From Saprospiraceae bacterium (GTDB taxonomy: Bacteria > Bacteroidota > Bacteroidia > Chitinophagales > Saprospiraceae), in assembly GCA_016714895.1 (NCBI GenBank), contig JADKBV010000012.1:1-64000 (forward strand): DNA of 64,000 bases. Direction: 5' to 3'. Shown in pieces: positions 17,331 through 24,454 of this stretch. Below the pieces are notes generated by a model. That model worked only from the letters and a program-made list of their open reading frames with translations, ran no database searches and was not told the origin of the DNA. A program made the translations under genes and the position numbers. Within the stretch, counting starts at the first letter, position 1. The number at the start of each line of letters is the position of its first letter.

Positions 17331-19469
17331 TTATTTTTTAATTACTTCTGAAGATTCTACCTTTACATCCGTACCCAGTCTTTGCAAATATGCGATAAGG
17401 GCAATGATTTCTTTTTTCTCCAATCCTTCCATTTTGATATTATCCTTTTCAAGATTGGATGCAACTTTTTTAGCCTGAGCTTCCAGGTCACTCACAGCTT
17501 TATCCGCATAATTATCCGGATATGGTGTGTTTAACATCTGGAGGTTTTTGATTTTGGCTGCCGTATATTTGGTACTGAGATCGTTTTCAAACAACCAGGG
17601 GTAACGCGGCATGATAGAACCTGCTGCCATAGATTCAGGATCCCACATGTGATTGTAATGCCATGAATCGGAATATTTTCCACCGACTCTGTGAAGATCC
17701 GGCCCCGTTCGTTTACTTCCCCAAAGGAATGGACGATCATAGATAAATTCTCCTGATTTTGAATATTCCCCATATCTTTCCGTTTCGGATCTGAATGGCC
17801 TTACCATCTGAGAGTGACAACCCACACAACCTTCACGGATGTAGATATCACGTCCTTCCAGTTCAAGCGGTGTGTATGGTTTTACGGAAGCTATGCGAGG
17901 GATGTTATTATCAATCATCAACATAGGAATGATTTCAACAATACCACCGATAAGGATCAATACTGCACTTACGACCAACATTTGAATTGGTTTTCTTTCA
18001 ATCCATTTGTGCCAGTATTCGCCAGTATGTACGGCATGTTCTTCTCTTGGTGGAGACGATGCTTCCTGATTGGCGATCAATTTGCCTGCAGCAGCTGTTT
18101 TCCATAAGTTGTACACCATGATGAGGAAACCTACATAATATATAGTACCTCCGATTGCTCTGATACGATACATTGGCAAAATCTGGGTTACCGTTTCCAG
18201 AAAATTACCGTATACCAAAAATCCGTCCGGTGAAAATTGTTTCCACATCAAACTTTGTGTCCACCCTGCCCAGTACAATGGAATCGCATAAAATAAAATT
18301 CCTAAAGTACCAATCCAAAAATGGTAATTGGCCAATTTTACAGAATGCAGCGGTGTATTGAATAATCTCGGGAACAGCCAGTATAACATACCAAATGTCA
18401 ACATACCGTTCCAACCTAAAGCACCAACGTGAACGTGACCTACTGTCCAGTCCGTGTAGTGCGTAATAGCATTAAGTGATTTTACAGATAATAGAGGGCC
18501 TTCTAATGTCGCCATACCGTAAGCCGTAACAGCCACGACAAAAAACTTTAAAACAGGGTCAACTCTGACTTTATCCCAAACTCCTCTTAAGGTCAAAAAA
18601 CCATTCAACATACCACCCCAGGACGGAGCAATGAGCATGATGGAAAAAACCGTTCCCAAAGATTGCGCCCAGTCAGGAAGAGAGGTGTATAATAAGTGGT
18701 GCGGGCCAGCCCAAATATAAATGAAGATGAGTGCCCAAAAGTGAATGATAGATAATTTGTAAGAATATACCGGTCTGTTGGCTGCTTTAGGCATAAAATA
18801 ATACATCAGACCGAGATAAGGTGTGGTAAGGAAAAAAGCAACCGCATTATGTCCGTACCACCATTGAATTAATGCATCCTGTACACCTGCAAATACATTG
18901 GTCGCATGGAAAAAATTGACCGGAATCTGAAGATTGTTGAATACATGAAGAACAGTCACCGTTACCCATGTGGCAATGTAAAACCATATAGCAACATAAA
19001 GGTGTTGTTCTCTCCTTTTTATAATGGTCATGAACATGTTGATACCAAAAATAATCCAAACCACCGCAATGGCAAGGTCAATCGGCCAGATGAGCTCTGC
19101 ATATTCTTTACTACTGGTCAATCCCAAAGGCAAAGAGACCGCCGCAGATAAAATAATCAATTGCCAACCCCAAAAGTGAAGGCTTGACAAAAGATCACTA
19201 TACATCCGGGTTTTAAGCAACCGCTGTAGTGAATAATAGACTCCGGTAAAAATACCATTCCCTACAAATGCAAAAATCACCGCATTAGTGTGTAATGGTC
19301 TCAATCGTCCGTAAGTCAGGAATGAGGTATCAAAATTTAATACCGGAAATACCAGCTGGAATGCGATTAATATCCCGACCAGCATCCCGATTACTCCGAA
19401 GGCGATTGTTGCAATTGCAAAATTGCGCACAATCTTGTTGTCGTAATAAAAGGTCTCCATGTTTGCCAT
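17331..19469 (-). CDS. ccoNO: cbb3 oxidase fused catalytic CcoN and cytochrome CcoO subunit
   Basis: This 712-residue protein joins the heme-copper catalytic subunit I (CcoN, residues about 1-470) to the membrane-anchored monoheme cytochrome c subunit II (CcoO, about 490-712). The CcoN part has about twelve helices with the heme and copper ligand segments RPLHTNAVIF, WWYGHNAVAF, AGPHHLLYTSLPDW and HYTDWTVGHVHVGALGWNG. The CcoO part has one helix near 490-510 and the heme site GCVGCHSQMVRPF near residue 546, followed by RTGPDLHRVGGKYSDSWHYNHM, as in standard CcoO. The fusion is usual in Bacteroidota. This high-affinity oxidase reduces oxygen at low tension and pumps protons. It follows ccoS by 21 bases and leads the structural genes. 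Confidence 0.97.
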   Translation of the reverse strand: MANMETFYYDNKIVRNFAIATIAFGVIGMLVGILIAFQLVFPVLNFDTSFLTYGRLRPLHTNAVIFAFVGNGIFTGVYYSLQRLLKTRMYSDLLSSLHFWGWQLIILSAAVSLPLGLTSSKEYAELIWPIDLAIAVVWIIFGINMFMTIIKRREQHLYVAIWFYIATWVTVTVLHVFNNLQIPVNFFHATNVFAGVQDALIQWWYGHNAVAFFLTTPYLGLMYYFMPKAANRPVYSYKLSIIHFWALIFIYIWAGPHHLLYTSLPDWAQSLGTVFSIMLIAPSWGGMLNGFLTLRGVWDKVRVDPVLKFFVVAVTAYGMATLEGPLLSVKSLNAITHYTDWTVGHVHVGALGWNGMLTFGMLYWLFPRLFNTPLHSVKLANYHFWIGTLGILFYAIPLYWAGWTQSLMWKQFSPDGFLVYGNFLETVTQILPMYRIRAIGGTIYYVGFLIMVYNLWKTAAAGKLIANQEASSPPREEHAVHTGEYWHKWIERKPIQMLVVSAVLILIGGIVEIIPMLMIDNNIPRIASVKPYTPLELEGRDIYIREGCVGCHSQMVRPFRSETERYGEYSKSGEFIYDRPFLWGSKRTGPDLHRVGGKYSDSWHYNHMWDPESMAAGSIMPRYPWLFENDLSTKYTAAKIKNLQMLNTPYPDNYADKAVSDLEAQAKKVASNLEKDNIKMEGLEKKEIIALIAYLQRLGTDVKVESSEVIKK

Positions 19470-19490
19470 AAAAAAGGATTTTGTATTAGG

Positions 19491-19661
19491 TTAAGAATTG
19501 TTTTGGTCTTTGTTTTTAATCATATCATCATCCAGCAATATCCTGACAGAAGGCGTATAATCATCATCATACTGACCAGACCTGACGGCCCAGAAAAAAG
19601 CTGCCAAAAAGGCTCCTGCTACTAAAATACTGATGATGATGAGAAAAATGATGATATTCAT
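19491..19661 (-). CDS. ccoS: cbb3 oxidase maturation protein CcoS
   Basis: This short gene encodes 56 residues. It begins MNIIIFLIIISILVAGAFL, a single N-terminal membrane helix, followed by AAFFWAVRSGQYDDDYTPSVRIL and an acidic tail (LLDDDM). The W-A-V-R-S-G-Q-Y-D-D block is the signature of CcoS, the protein needed for cofactor (heme b and copper) insertion into cbb3 oxidase. It is the first gene of the operon, 21 bases ahead of the fused ccoNO gene. In many Bacteroidota it lies beside a CcoI copper ATPase, but no such gene is in this window. Confidence 0.9.
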   Translation of the reverse strand: MNIIIFLIIISILVAGAFLAAFFWAVRSGQYDDDYTPSVRILLDDDMIKNKDQNNS

Positions 19662-19707
19662 AAATGTATTATAAGGTATAAGAATTCATTATATTCTGAA
19701 TTCGGGT

Positions 19708-19736
19708 GCAAGGTAGGCAAGGAGATATTTTTGAAA
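19708..19736 (-). promoter_or_regulatory. Probable promoter of the cbb3 operon
   Basis: On the minus strand a TTTC (19736 to 19733) is followed 17 bases later by TACCTTGC (19715 to 19708). This is close to the Bacteroidota pattern TTTG plus TAnnTTTG, with one T fewer in the -7 box. It predicts a start near 19701, about 40 bases ahead of ccoS. Confidence 0.4.
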
Positions 19737-19738
19737 AC

Positions 19739-19750
19739 TGATATAAATCA
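19739..19750. promoter_or_regulatory. FNR/CRP-family-like operator TGAT-N4-ATCA at cbb3 promoter
   Basis: TGATATAAATCA is an inverted repeat of TGAT with a 4-base spacer, matching the core of an FNR site (TTGAT-N4-ATCAA). It directly abuts the proposed -33 element and is centred about 43 bases ahead of the predicted transcript start, a standard activator position. The identical 12-mer occurs upstream of the CBS/DUF2892 pair at 24259-24270. Control of cbb3 genes by FNR-type regulators is well known in other phyla. No regulator gene of this family is in the window. Confidence 0.45.
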
Positions 19751-20082
19751 TGGTCATATTTGATTGTCATCATAATGTAAAAAGTCTTTGGTCATACCCT
19801 GAGTTTCCCGTATCCAAATCCTTTGCCTGATATTCCTGATATTAAAATTCAATTATTTTTATACCGGGATGTGAGATTGAAAGCTTTAAAGTCATTTGAA
19901 TCAGTTATTCAGGTTTGACTATTTGTCTCCAAACGGGCAAAAAAAAATCAACTGTATCCTGCATGGTAAAGAGTCCTTTTGTACGGAAATGACATATTTC
20001 TACAGAAAATTTAATTTTTATGTCCAGAATCAATCTGAAATTATTTTAAGTTATATCTTAGCGTTCTATTCTATTAACCGTT
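19751..20082. other. Intergenic region between divergent cbb3 cluster and sugar-oxidation genes
   Basis: About 330 A+T-rich bases hold the upstream part of the cbb3 promoter and, presumably, the promoter of the isomerase-like gene. TATCTTAG at about 20050-20057 is a poor -7 candidate for the latter. An open frame from 19896 overlaps the downstream gene in another frame and has no protein-like features. Confidence 0.4.
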
Positions 20083-20954
20083 ATGAACCGAAGAGAAAAT
20101 CTCAAAACCCTGTCATTGGGAGTGGGCGCCTTACTCAGTAATCCTGCAGGAATTGGTGCCATGGCCCTGGATCATACGTCCGGGTCTGAACCATTTAAAA
20201 TCAGACATTCCGTTTCAAGGTGGTGTTATGCATCTACCCCATTGGAAAAGCTGGTTGATTTTTGCAAAGAAAAGAACATCCACTCCATTGAATTGCTAGA
20301 ACCGGATGAATATAAATACGTCACTAAAAAAGGTTTGACCTGTGCGGTAGCCAATGGTCCGGAGACCCATATCACCCGAGGATTTAATGAATCCGCTCTT
20401 CACCCTTACCTGTTGAATGAATATCGCAGACTGATCCCAATGGCTGCCGATGCAGGAATACCAAATATCATTTGTTTTTCAGGAAACCGGAATGGATTGA
20501 ATGATAACACAGGATTGGAAAATTGCGCCAAAGGTTTGGAACCTGTCATCAAACTGGCAGAAAAACACAAAATTACCCTGATCATGGAATTACTAAACAG
20601 TAAAGTAGATCATGCGGATTATCAATGTGATCACACTTCATGGGGCGTCAATCTGGTTCAAAAACGGGTTCAGATCATTTTAAATTGCTTTATGACATCT
20701 ACCACATGCAAATCATGGAAGGAAATATTATCGAAACTCTCAGAAAAAATATTACATCCATAGCCCACCTTCATACTGCGGGTGTTCCGGGGAGAAATGA
20801 TCTGGATCAATTTCAGGAATTACATTATCCCGCAATATTCCGGGCCATCAAAGAAATCGGTTATTCAGGATTTATAGGACAGGAATTTATTCCCAAAAAA
20901 CAAAATCCCCTTGAATCATTATGGGATTCAATTCAAATGGTAGAACAAGCTTAA
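20083..20954 (+). CDS. Hydroxypyruvate isomerase-like TIM-barrel protein, frameshifted
   Basis: This is a member of the sugar phosphate isomerase/epimerase (AP endonuclease 2-like TIM barrel) family, nearest to hydroxypyruvate isomerases. The N-terminus MNRRENLKTLSLGVGALLS is a twin-arginine-type signal. Barrel segments include SRWCYASTPLEKLVDFCKEKNIHSIELLEP, LIMELLNSKVDHADYQCD (metal-binding Glu, then Asp) and, in a second frame, LLYDIYHMQIMEGN, AHLHTAGVPGRNDLD and GFIGQEFIPK (His and Glu ligands). The frame breaks near 20665 in CAAAAACGGG; restoring one base gives a K-(V/L)-G-S junction and a protein of about 290 residues. It is probably a sequence error. The GMC oxidoreductase follows after 9 bases, so they form one transcript for oxidation or isomerisation of a sugar-derived substrate. 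Confidence 0.8.
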
Positions 20955-20963
20955 CATTAATAC

Positions 20964-22667
20964 ATGTATTTTAATAATCAGGGAAAAGAAGAAGTGACTT
21001 ATGATGCAATCGTCGTAGGATCCGGTATCAGCGGCGGATGGGCAGCCAAAGAATTGTGTGAAAAAGGCTTAAAAACCTTGGTATTGGAAAGAGGACGGGT
21101 GGTCAAACATCCGGACTACCCTACTGCCAACCTCGAATCCTGGGAATTGCCCAACAGAGACCGACTCACGGAAGAAGAATGGAAAGATTATCCGATTCAA
21201 AGAAGGACAGGTTATACAATGACGCCGGCTCTGAAACAATGGTGGCCAAAAGATACTGAATTCCCTTATACGGAGACCAAACCATTTGATTGGATTCGAG
21301 CATATCATGTAGGCGGAAGATCACTTTTGTGGGGCAGGCAATCTTACAGACTCAGTCAAATGGACTTTGAAGCTAATGCTAAAGACGGTATTGCTGTAGA
21401 TTGGCCTGTGCGGTATAAAGATATTGCTCCCTGGTATGACCATGTCGAAAAATATATCGGTGTAAGCGGACAGGCTGAAGGATTAGCCCAACTGCCCGAC
21501 GGTCAATTTTTACAACCCATGGAAATGAATTGTATTGAAAAACAAGTTAAAACCAGAATAGAAAACAGGTTTCCCGGTAGAAAAATGACCATTGGCAGAG
21601 CCGCTCATATCACCACTCCCGGCGGACACAACGGAAGGGGTACCTGTATGTCAAGAAACCGATGTATGCGGGGCTGTCCTTTTGGAGCTTATTTTTCAAG
21701 CAACTCGTCGACACTTCCTGCAGCTGAGGCTACCGGAAATCTTACTATCCGACCTTATTCTGTCGTAACCAGAATTATTTTTGATCCGAAAACACAAAAA
21801 GCTACAGGTGTGGAAATATTGGATTCAGAAACCAAAGAAACAAAAGAATATTTTGCCAAAATAATTTTTTTATGTGCATCCACCTTACATTCCACTCAAA
21901 TACTTTTACAATCAGATTCTGATCGTTTTCCTCAGGGAATGGGTAATGACAGCGGAGAATTAGGCCACAACCTGATGGACCATCATTTTCGTCTGGGCGC
22001 AAGCGCAACTTCAGAAGAATTCAGCGATAAATATGATTTGGGAAGAAGGCCCAATGGCATTTACATACCAAGATATCAAAACCTGTTTGGTAATAATAAA
22101 AATTATATCAGAGGTTTCGGATACCAGGGAGGTGGTGGCAGAGAAGGTTGGGGCAGGTATATCGCAGAAGCAGAATATGGCACCTCATTAAAAGAAGCCA
22201 TTTCAAATCCCGGAGAATGGACCATGGGCCTGATGGGATTCGGTGAATGTCTGCCATATCATGAAAACAAAGTAACGCTGAATCGGGAAGTTAAAGACAT
22301 TTTGGGAATGCCTACCCTGAATCTTGATGCAGAATGGAAAACCAATGAATACAATATGCGAAAAGACATGATGAATGATGCCGCAGAAATGCTGGAGGCC
22401 GCAGGATTAAAAAATGTCAGCACCTACGATAGCGGATGTAATCCAGGCTTGGGGATTCATGAAATGGGTACAGCCAGAATGGGCATAGACCCGAAAACAT
22501 CCGTTCTCAACCAATGGAATCAAATCCATGCAGTTCAGAATGTTTTTGTCACTGACGGGTCTTTTATGACATCGGCCGGTTGCCAAAATCCTTCACTTAC
22601 GTATATGGCTTTTACCGCGAGAGCAGCAAACCATGCCGTCGAACAATTAAAAGCAGGAAACTTATAA
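20964..22667 (+). CDS. GMC-family FAD-dependent oxidoreductase
   Basis: This 567-residue flavoenzyme of the glucose-methanol-choline family oxidises alcohols or sugars. The FAD-binding segment is DAIVVGSGISGGWAAKELCEKGLKTLVLERG (residues 14-45). A second FAD contact region is VGGRSLLWGRQSYR near 115, the Cys-rich segment is GTCMSRNRCMRGCPFGAYFSSN near 225, and the C-terminal active-site part is HEMGTARMG followed by NVFVTDGSFMTSAGCQNPSLTYMAFTARAANH, with the usual catalytic His and Asn. The protein has no signal peptide of its own; export may depend on its partner, which has a Tat-like leader. The next gene encodes a gluconate 2-dehydrogenase subunit 3-like protein, the usual small partner in Bacteroidota. 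Substrate is not determined. Confidence 0.93.
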   Translation: MYFNNQGKEEVTYDAIVVGSGISGGWAAKELCEKGLKTLVLERGRVVKHPDYPTANLESWELPNRDRLTEEEWKDYPIQRRTGYTMTPALKQWWPKDTEFPYTETKPFDWIRAYHVGGRSLLWGRQSYRLSQMDFEANAKDGIAVDWPVRYKDIAPWYDHVEKYIGVSGQAEGLAQLPDGQFLQPMEMNCIEKQVKTRIENRFPGRKMTIGRAAHITTPGGHNGRGTCMSRNRCMRGCPFGAYFSSNSSTLPAAEATGNLTIRPYSVVTRIIFDPKTQKATGVEILDSETKETKEYFAKIIFLCASTLHSTQILLQSDSDRFPQGMGNDSGELGHNLMDHHFRLGASATSEEFSDKYDLGRRPNGIYIPRYQNLFGNNKNYIRGFGYQGGGGREGWGRYIAEAEYGTSLKEAISNPGEWTMGLMGFGECLPYHENKVTLNREVKDILGMPTLNLDAEWKTNEYNMRKDMMNDAAEMLEAAGLKNVSTYDSGCNPGLGIHEMGTARMGIDPKTSVLNQWNQIHAVQNVFVTDGSFMTSAGCQNPSLTYMAFTARAANHAVEQLKAGNL

Positions 22668-22677
22668 CCCTATCACA

Positions 22678-23253
22678 ATGGACAGAAGAGAAGCCCTTAA
22701 AATATCATCCCTCATCCTTGGATATTCACTTACAGGAACTTCAGCAATGATTTTGTTGAATGGTTGTAAAGCTGATCCCAAAACAGATTGGTCACCATCC
22801 TTTCTCAGTGAGGATGAATTGCAACTGGTATCAGAAATCGCAGAAATGATCTTACCAAAAACAGAAACGCCAGGTGCAAAAGATGCTCAATGCGAACGGT
22901 ATATTGATGCTGCTTTGCACGTCTTTGCAAAACCCGAGGAACAAAAGGATTTTAAGACCAATCTGCACATATTTGACGAAAAAGCAAAAGAAAAATTCAC
23001 CAAAGCTTTTCTTGCCCTCAACCAGAATGAAAAAGAAAAAATCATGGACCTGGTTGTCAAGGATATGAAGGAATTTGAAGCAGCTAAAAAAGAAGGAAAA
23101 CATATTTTTCGTCGGTTGAAAGAATTGACAATCTCCGGATATTGTACCAGTGAAGTCGGTGTAAAAGGCGGACTCCTGGAGTTCAGACCTGTTCCCGGTC
23201 CCTATCAGGGTTGTATTGATTACGCCAACATAGGTAAAACCTGGGCTTTGTAA
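22678..23253 (+). CDS. Gluconate 2-dehydrogenase subunit 3 family protein
   Basis: This 191-residue protein is the small subunit that partners GMC-type membrane dehydrogenases. It begins MDRREALKISSLILGYSLTG, a twin-arginine signal with RR at 3-4, and a Cys follows in LLNGCKADP, a possible lipid-attachment site. The conserved domain starts at FLSEDELQLVSEIAEMILPKTETPGAKDAQCERYIDAAL and ends with SGYCTSEVGVKGGLLEFRPVPGPYQGCIDY. It starts 10 bases after the GMC gene. The likely arrangement is that this subunit is exported by Tat with the folded FAD subunit bound and delivers electrons to the respiratory chain; that is known for gluconate dehydrogenase and inferred here. Confidence 0.92.
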   Translation: MDRREALKISSLILGYSLTGTSAMILLNGCKADPKTDWSPSFLSEDELQLVSEIAEMILPKTETPGAKDAQCERYIDAALHVFAKPEEQKDFKTNLHIFDEKAKEKFTKAFLALNQNEKEKIMDLVVKDMKEFEAAKKEGKHIFRRLKELTISGYCTSEVGVKGGLLEFRPVPGPYQGCIDYANIGKTWAL

Positions 23254-23366
23254 AAATCGGATTTTTATTGTAATTTTTTTTCACTTAAAACTTTTGAAAA
23301 AGTTCTTTTTGATTCATAAACATTAAAAGAAGGCCTTTATTCATAAGGTCATTTCAATACTAAAAT

Positions 23367-23400
23367 AAAAGGGGCAACAGAAACCTGATGCCCCTTTTTT
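23367..23400. terminator. Strong hairpin terminator between convergent genes
   Basis: AAAAGGGGCA pairs with TGCCCCTTTT around a 12-base loop, followed by a run of T on the plus strand and, by symmetry, on the minus strand. It can terminate both the sugar-oxidation transcript and the DUF2892 transcript that ends at 23417. Confidence 0.85.
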
Positions 23401-23416
23401 AATATCCTGAATCTTA

Positions 23417-23623
23417 TTATCTTTTTACACCGCAGGTATTGATTCCTACCAATCGGTATAACGGACAAAATTGGATAACGCTGGTCAGCGCAAAAATAAT
23501 ACCTATAACCAATAACACCATGGCTAAAGTACCGGAAATATAGCCAAAATAGTATAATGATGCGATGACCAAAGCAACAACCATTCTGATTAATTTATCC
23601 GTTCTGCCCATATTTTTCTGCAT
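23417..23623 (-). CDS. DUF2892 family small membrane protein
   Basis: This 68-residue protein has two membrane helices (IRMVVALVIASLYYFGYISG and GTLAMVLLVIGIIFALTSVIQF) and ends with FCPLYRLVGINTCG. The N-terminus KNMGRTDKLIR and the C-P-L-Y...G-I-N-T motif are typical of DUF2892, the domain that follows rhodanese in YgaP. Function is unknown; the two Cys near the end (C-P-L-Y and N-T-C) could have a redox or sulfur role. It is encoded 46 bases after the CBS-domain gene and probably in the same transcript. Confidence 0.88.
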   Translation of the reverse strand: MQKNMGRTDKLIRMVVALVIASLYYFGYISGTLAMVLLVIGIIFALTSVIQFCPLYRLVGINTCGVKR

Positions 23624-23669
23624 ATTTTTACCTTTTTTGGTTATGAAATAAAAAAAAACTCAACGATGA

Positions 23670-24107
23670 TTACACATCGATTCCATTGTCCAACTCGTCT
23701 TTAAACAGAATCGGATCCGGATATTCTCTTTTAAACTCATATCGAAGTACATCAAAGGTGGTAACCAGACCGACTAATGTATTGTCTTCTGTTACTACAG
23801 GTAATGCATGAAATCTGTTGTCCAAAAATATTTCTGCAGCGGTACCGATTTTGTCTTCGGGATTAATTTTGACCACTTTTCTGGACATAACATCCTCTAC
23901 AAAAGTATCATCATTAACCTGTTGATTTGCAGCAGAACGCCAAATATCGTATGTGGTGATCAATCCGACCAGTTTACCATTTTCCTGAACCGGAAGATGG
24001 TGGATACGTTTTCCATGAAATATTTCTTTTGCCTTGGACAAGGTGTCTTTCGGCTCCAATGTGACCAGTTTTTTGATCATAATGGATTCTACTTTTTCGT
24101 TCATCAT
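23670..24107 (-). CDS. CBS-domain pair protein
   Basis: This 145-residue cytoplasmic protein consists of two CBS domains (a Bateman module). The first runs from about residue 5 (VESIMIKKLVTLEPKDTLSKAKEIF) to GLITTYDIW near 56; the second from VEDVMSRKVVKINPEDKIGTAAEIF to GLVTTFDVLRYEF near 130. Both carry the G-(L/I)-(I/V)-T-T-x-D motif used to bind adenosine nucleotides. With no attached enzyme or channel it is probably a nucleotide sensor acting on a partner. The upstream region holds an FNR-like inverted repeat identical to that of the cbb3 operon. That suggests, but does not prove, expression at low oxygen. Confidence 0.9.
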   Translation of the reverse strand: MMNEKVESIMIKKLVTLEPKDTLSKAKEIFHGKRIHHLPVQENGKLVGLITTYDIWRSAANQQVNDDTFVEDVMSRKVVKINPEDKIGTAAEIFLDNRFHALPVVTEDNTLVGLVTTFDVLRYEFKREYPDPILFKDELDNGIDV

Positions 24108-24258
24108 ATGTTTCTGATTTTAAACTTTATTATAAAAATATACAGCTAAGTTATGTATATTTTCGAATGTAAACCTAATATGATGATTAAAATTATCTCT
24201 TTAACAGAAAAAAAAATAAAAACTATTGCGTTGTTAGAAAAATTTTGTTTTTGCAATA

Positions 24259-24270
24259 TGATATAAATCA
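24259..24270. promoter_or_regulatory. FNR/CRP-family-like operator TGAT-N4-ATCA upstream of CBS/DUF2892 genes
   Basis: TGATATAAATCA is identical over all 12 bases, including the spacer, to the site at the cbb3 promoter. It lies about 152 bases ahead of the CBS gene start. A promoter between them is not clear, so the assignment is weaker than for the cbb3 copy. Confidence 0.35.
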
Positions 24271-24421
24271 CTATTTTTAAAAAGCAAAAATACATGGTGA
24301 GCATAAAAAAGTTATTCATTTTTTGAAAAAAATAAGAAGATCTGCCGGGCTATTCCCGTTCCTTTATAGAAGCTTAATACATAATTTGTCTAAAAAATAT
24401 GTGGTTCTGACTTTGTAATTG

Positions 24422-24429
24422 TACCTTTG
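24422..24429 (+). promoter_or_regulatory. -7 element of yidC
   Basis: TACCTTTG fits TAnnTTTG exactly, 25 bases ahead of the yidC ATG. The -33 element is not clear. Confidence 0.5.
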
Positions 24430-24454
24430 CACGAATTTTACAATCAAATACCCG

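Larger units (their letters stand above)
24108..24454. other. Divergent intergenic region between CBS gene and yidC
   Basis: About 350 A+T-rich bases. The FNR-like inverted repeat lies at 24259-24270, about 150 bases ahead of the CBS gene. TACCTTTG at 24422-24429 is a perfect -7 element for yidC. No open frame or RNA gene is recognisable in between. Confidence 0.5.

Noticed and set aside
19896..20141. An 81-codon open frame on the plus strand between the cbb3 cluster and the isomerase-like gene
   Set aside because: It overlaps the start of the isomerase-like gene in another frame, has no start signal and reads as low-complexity sequence.
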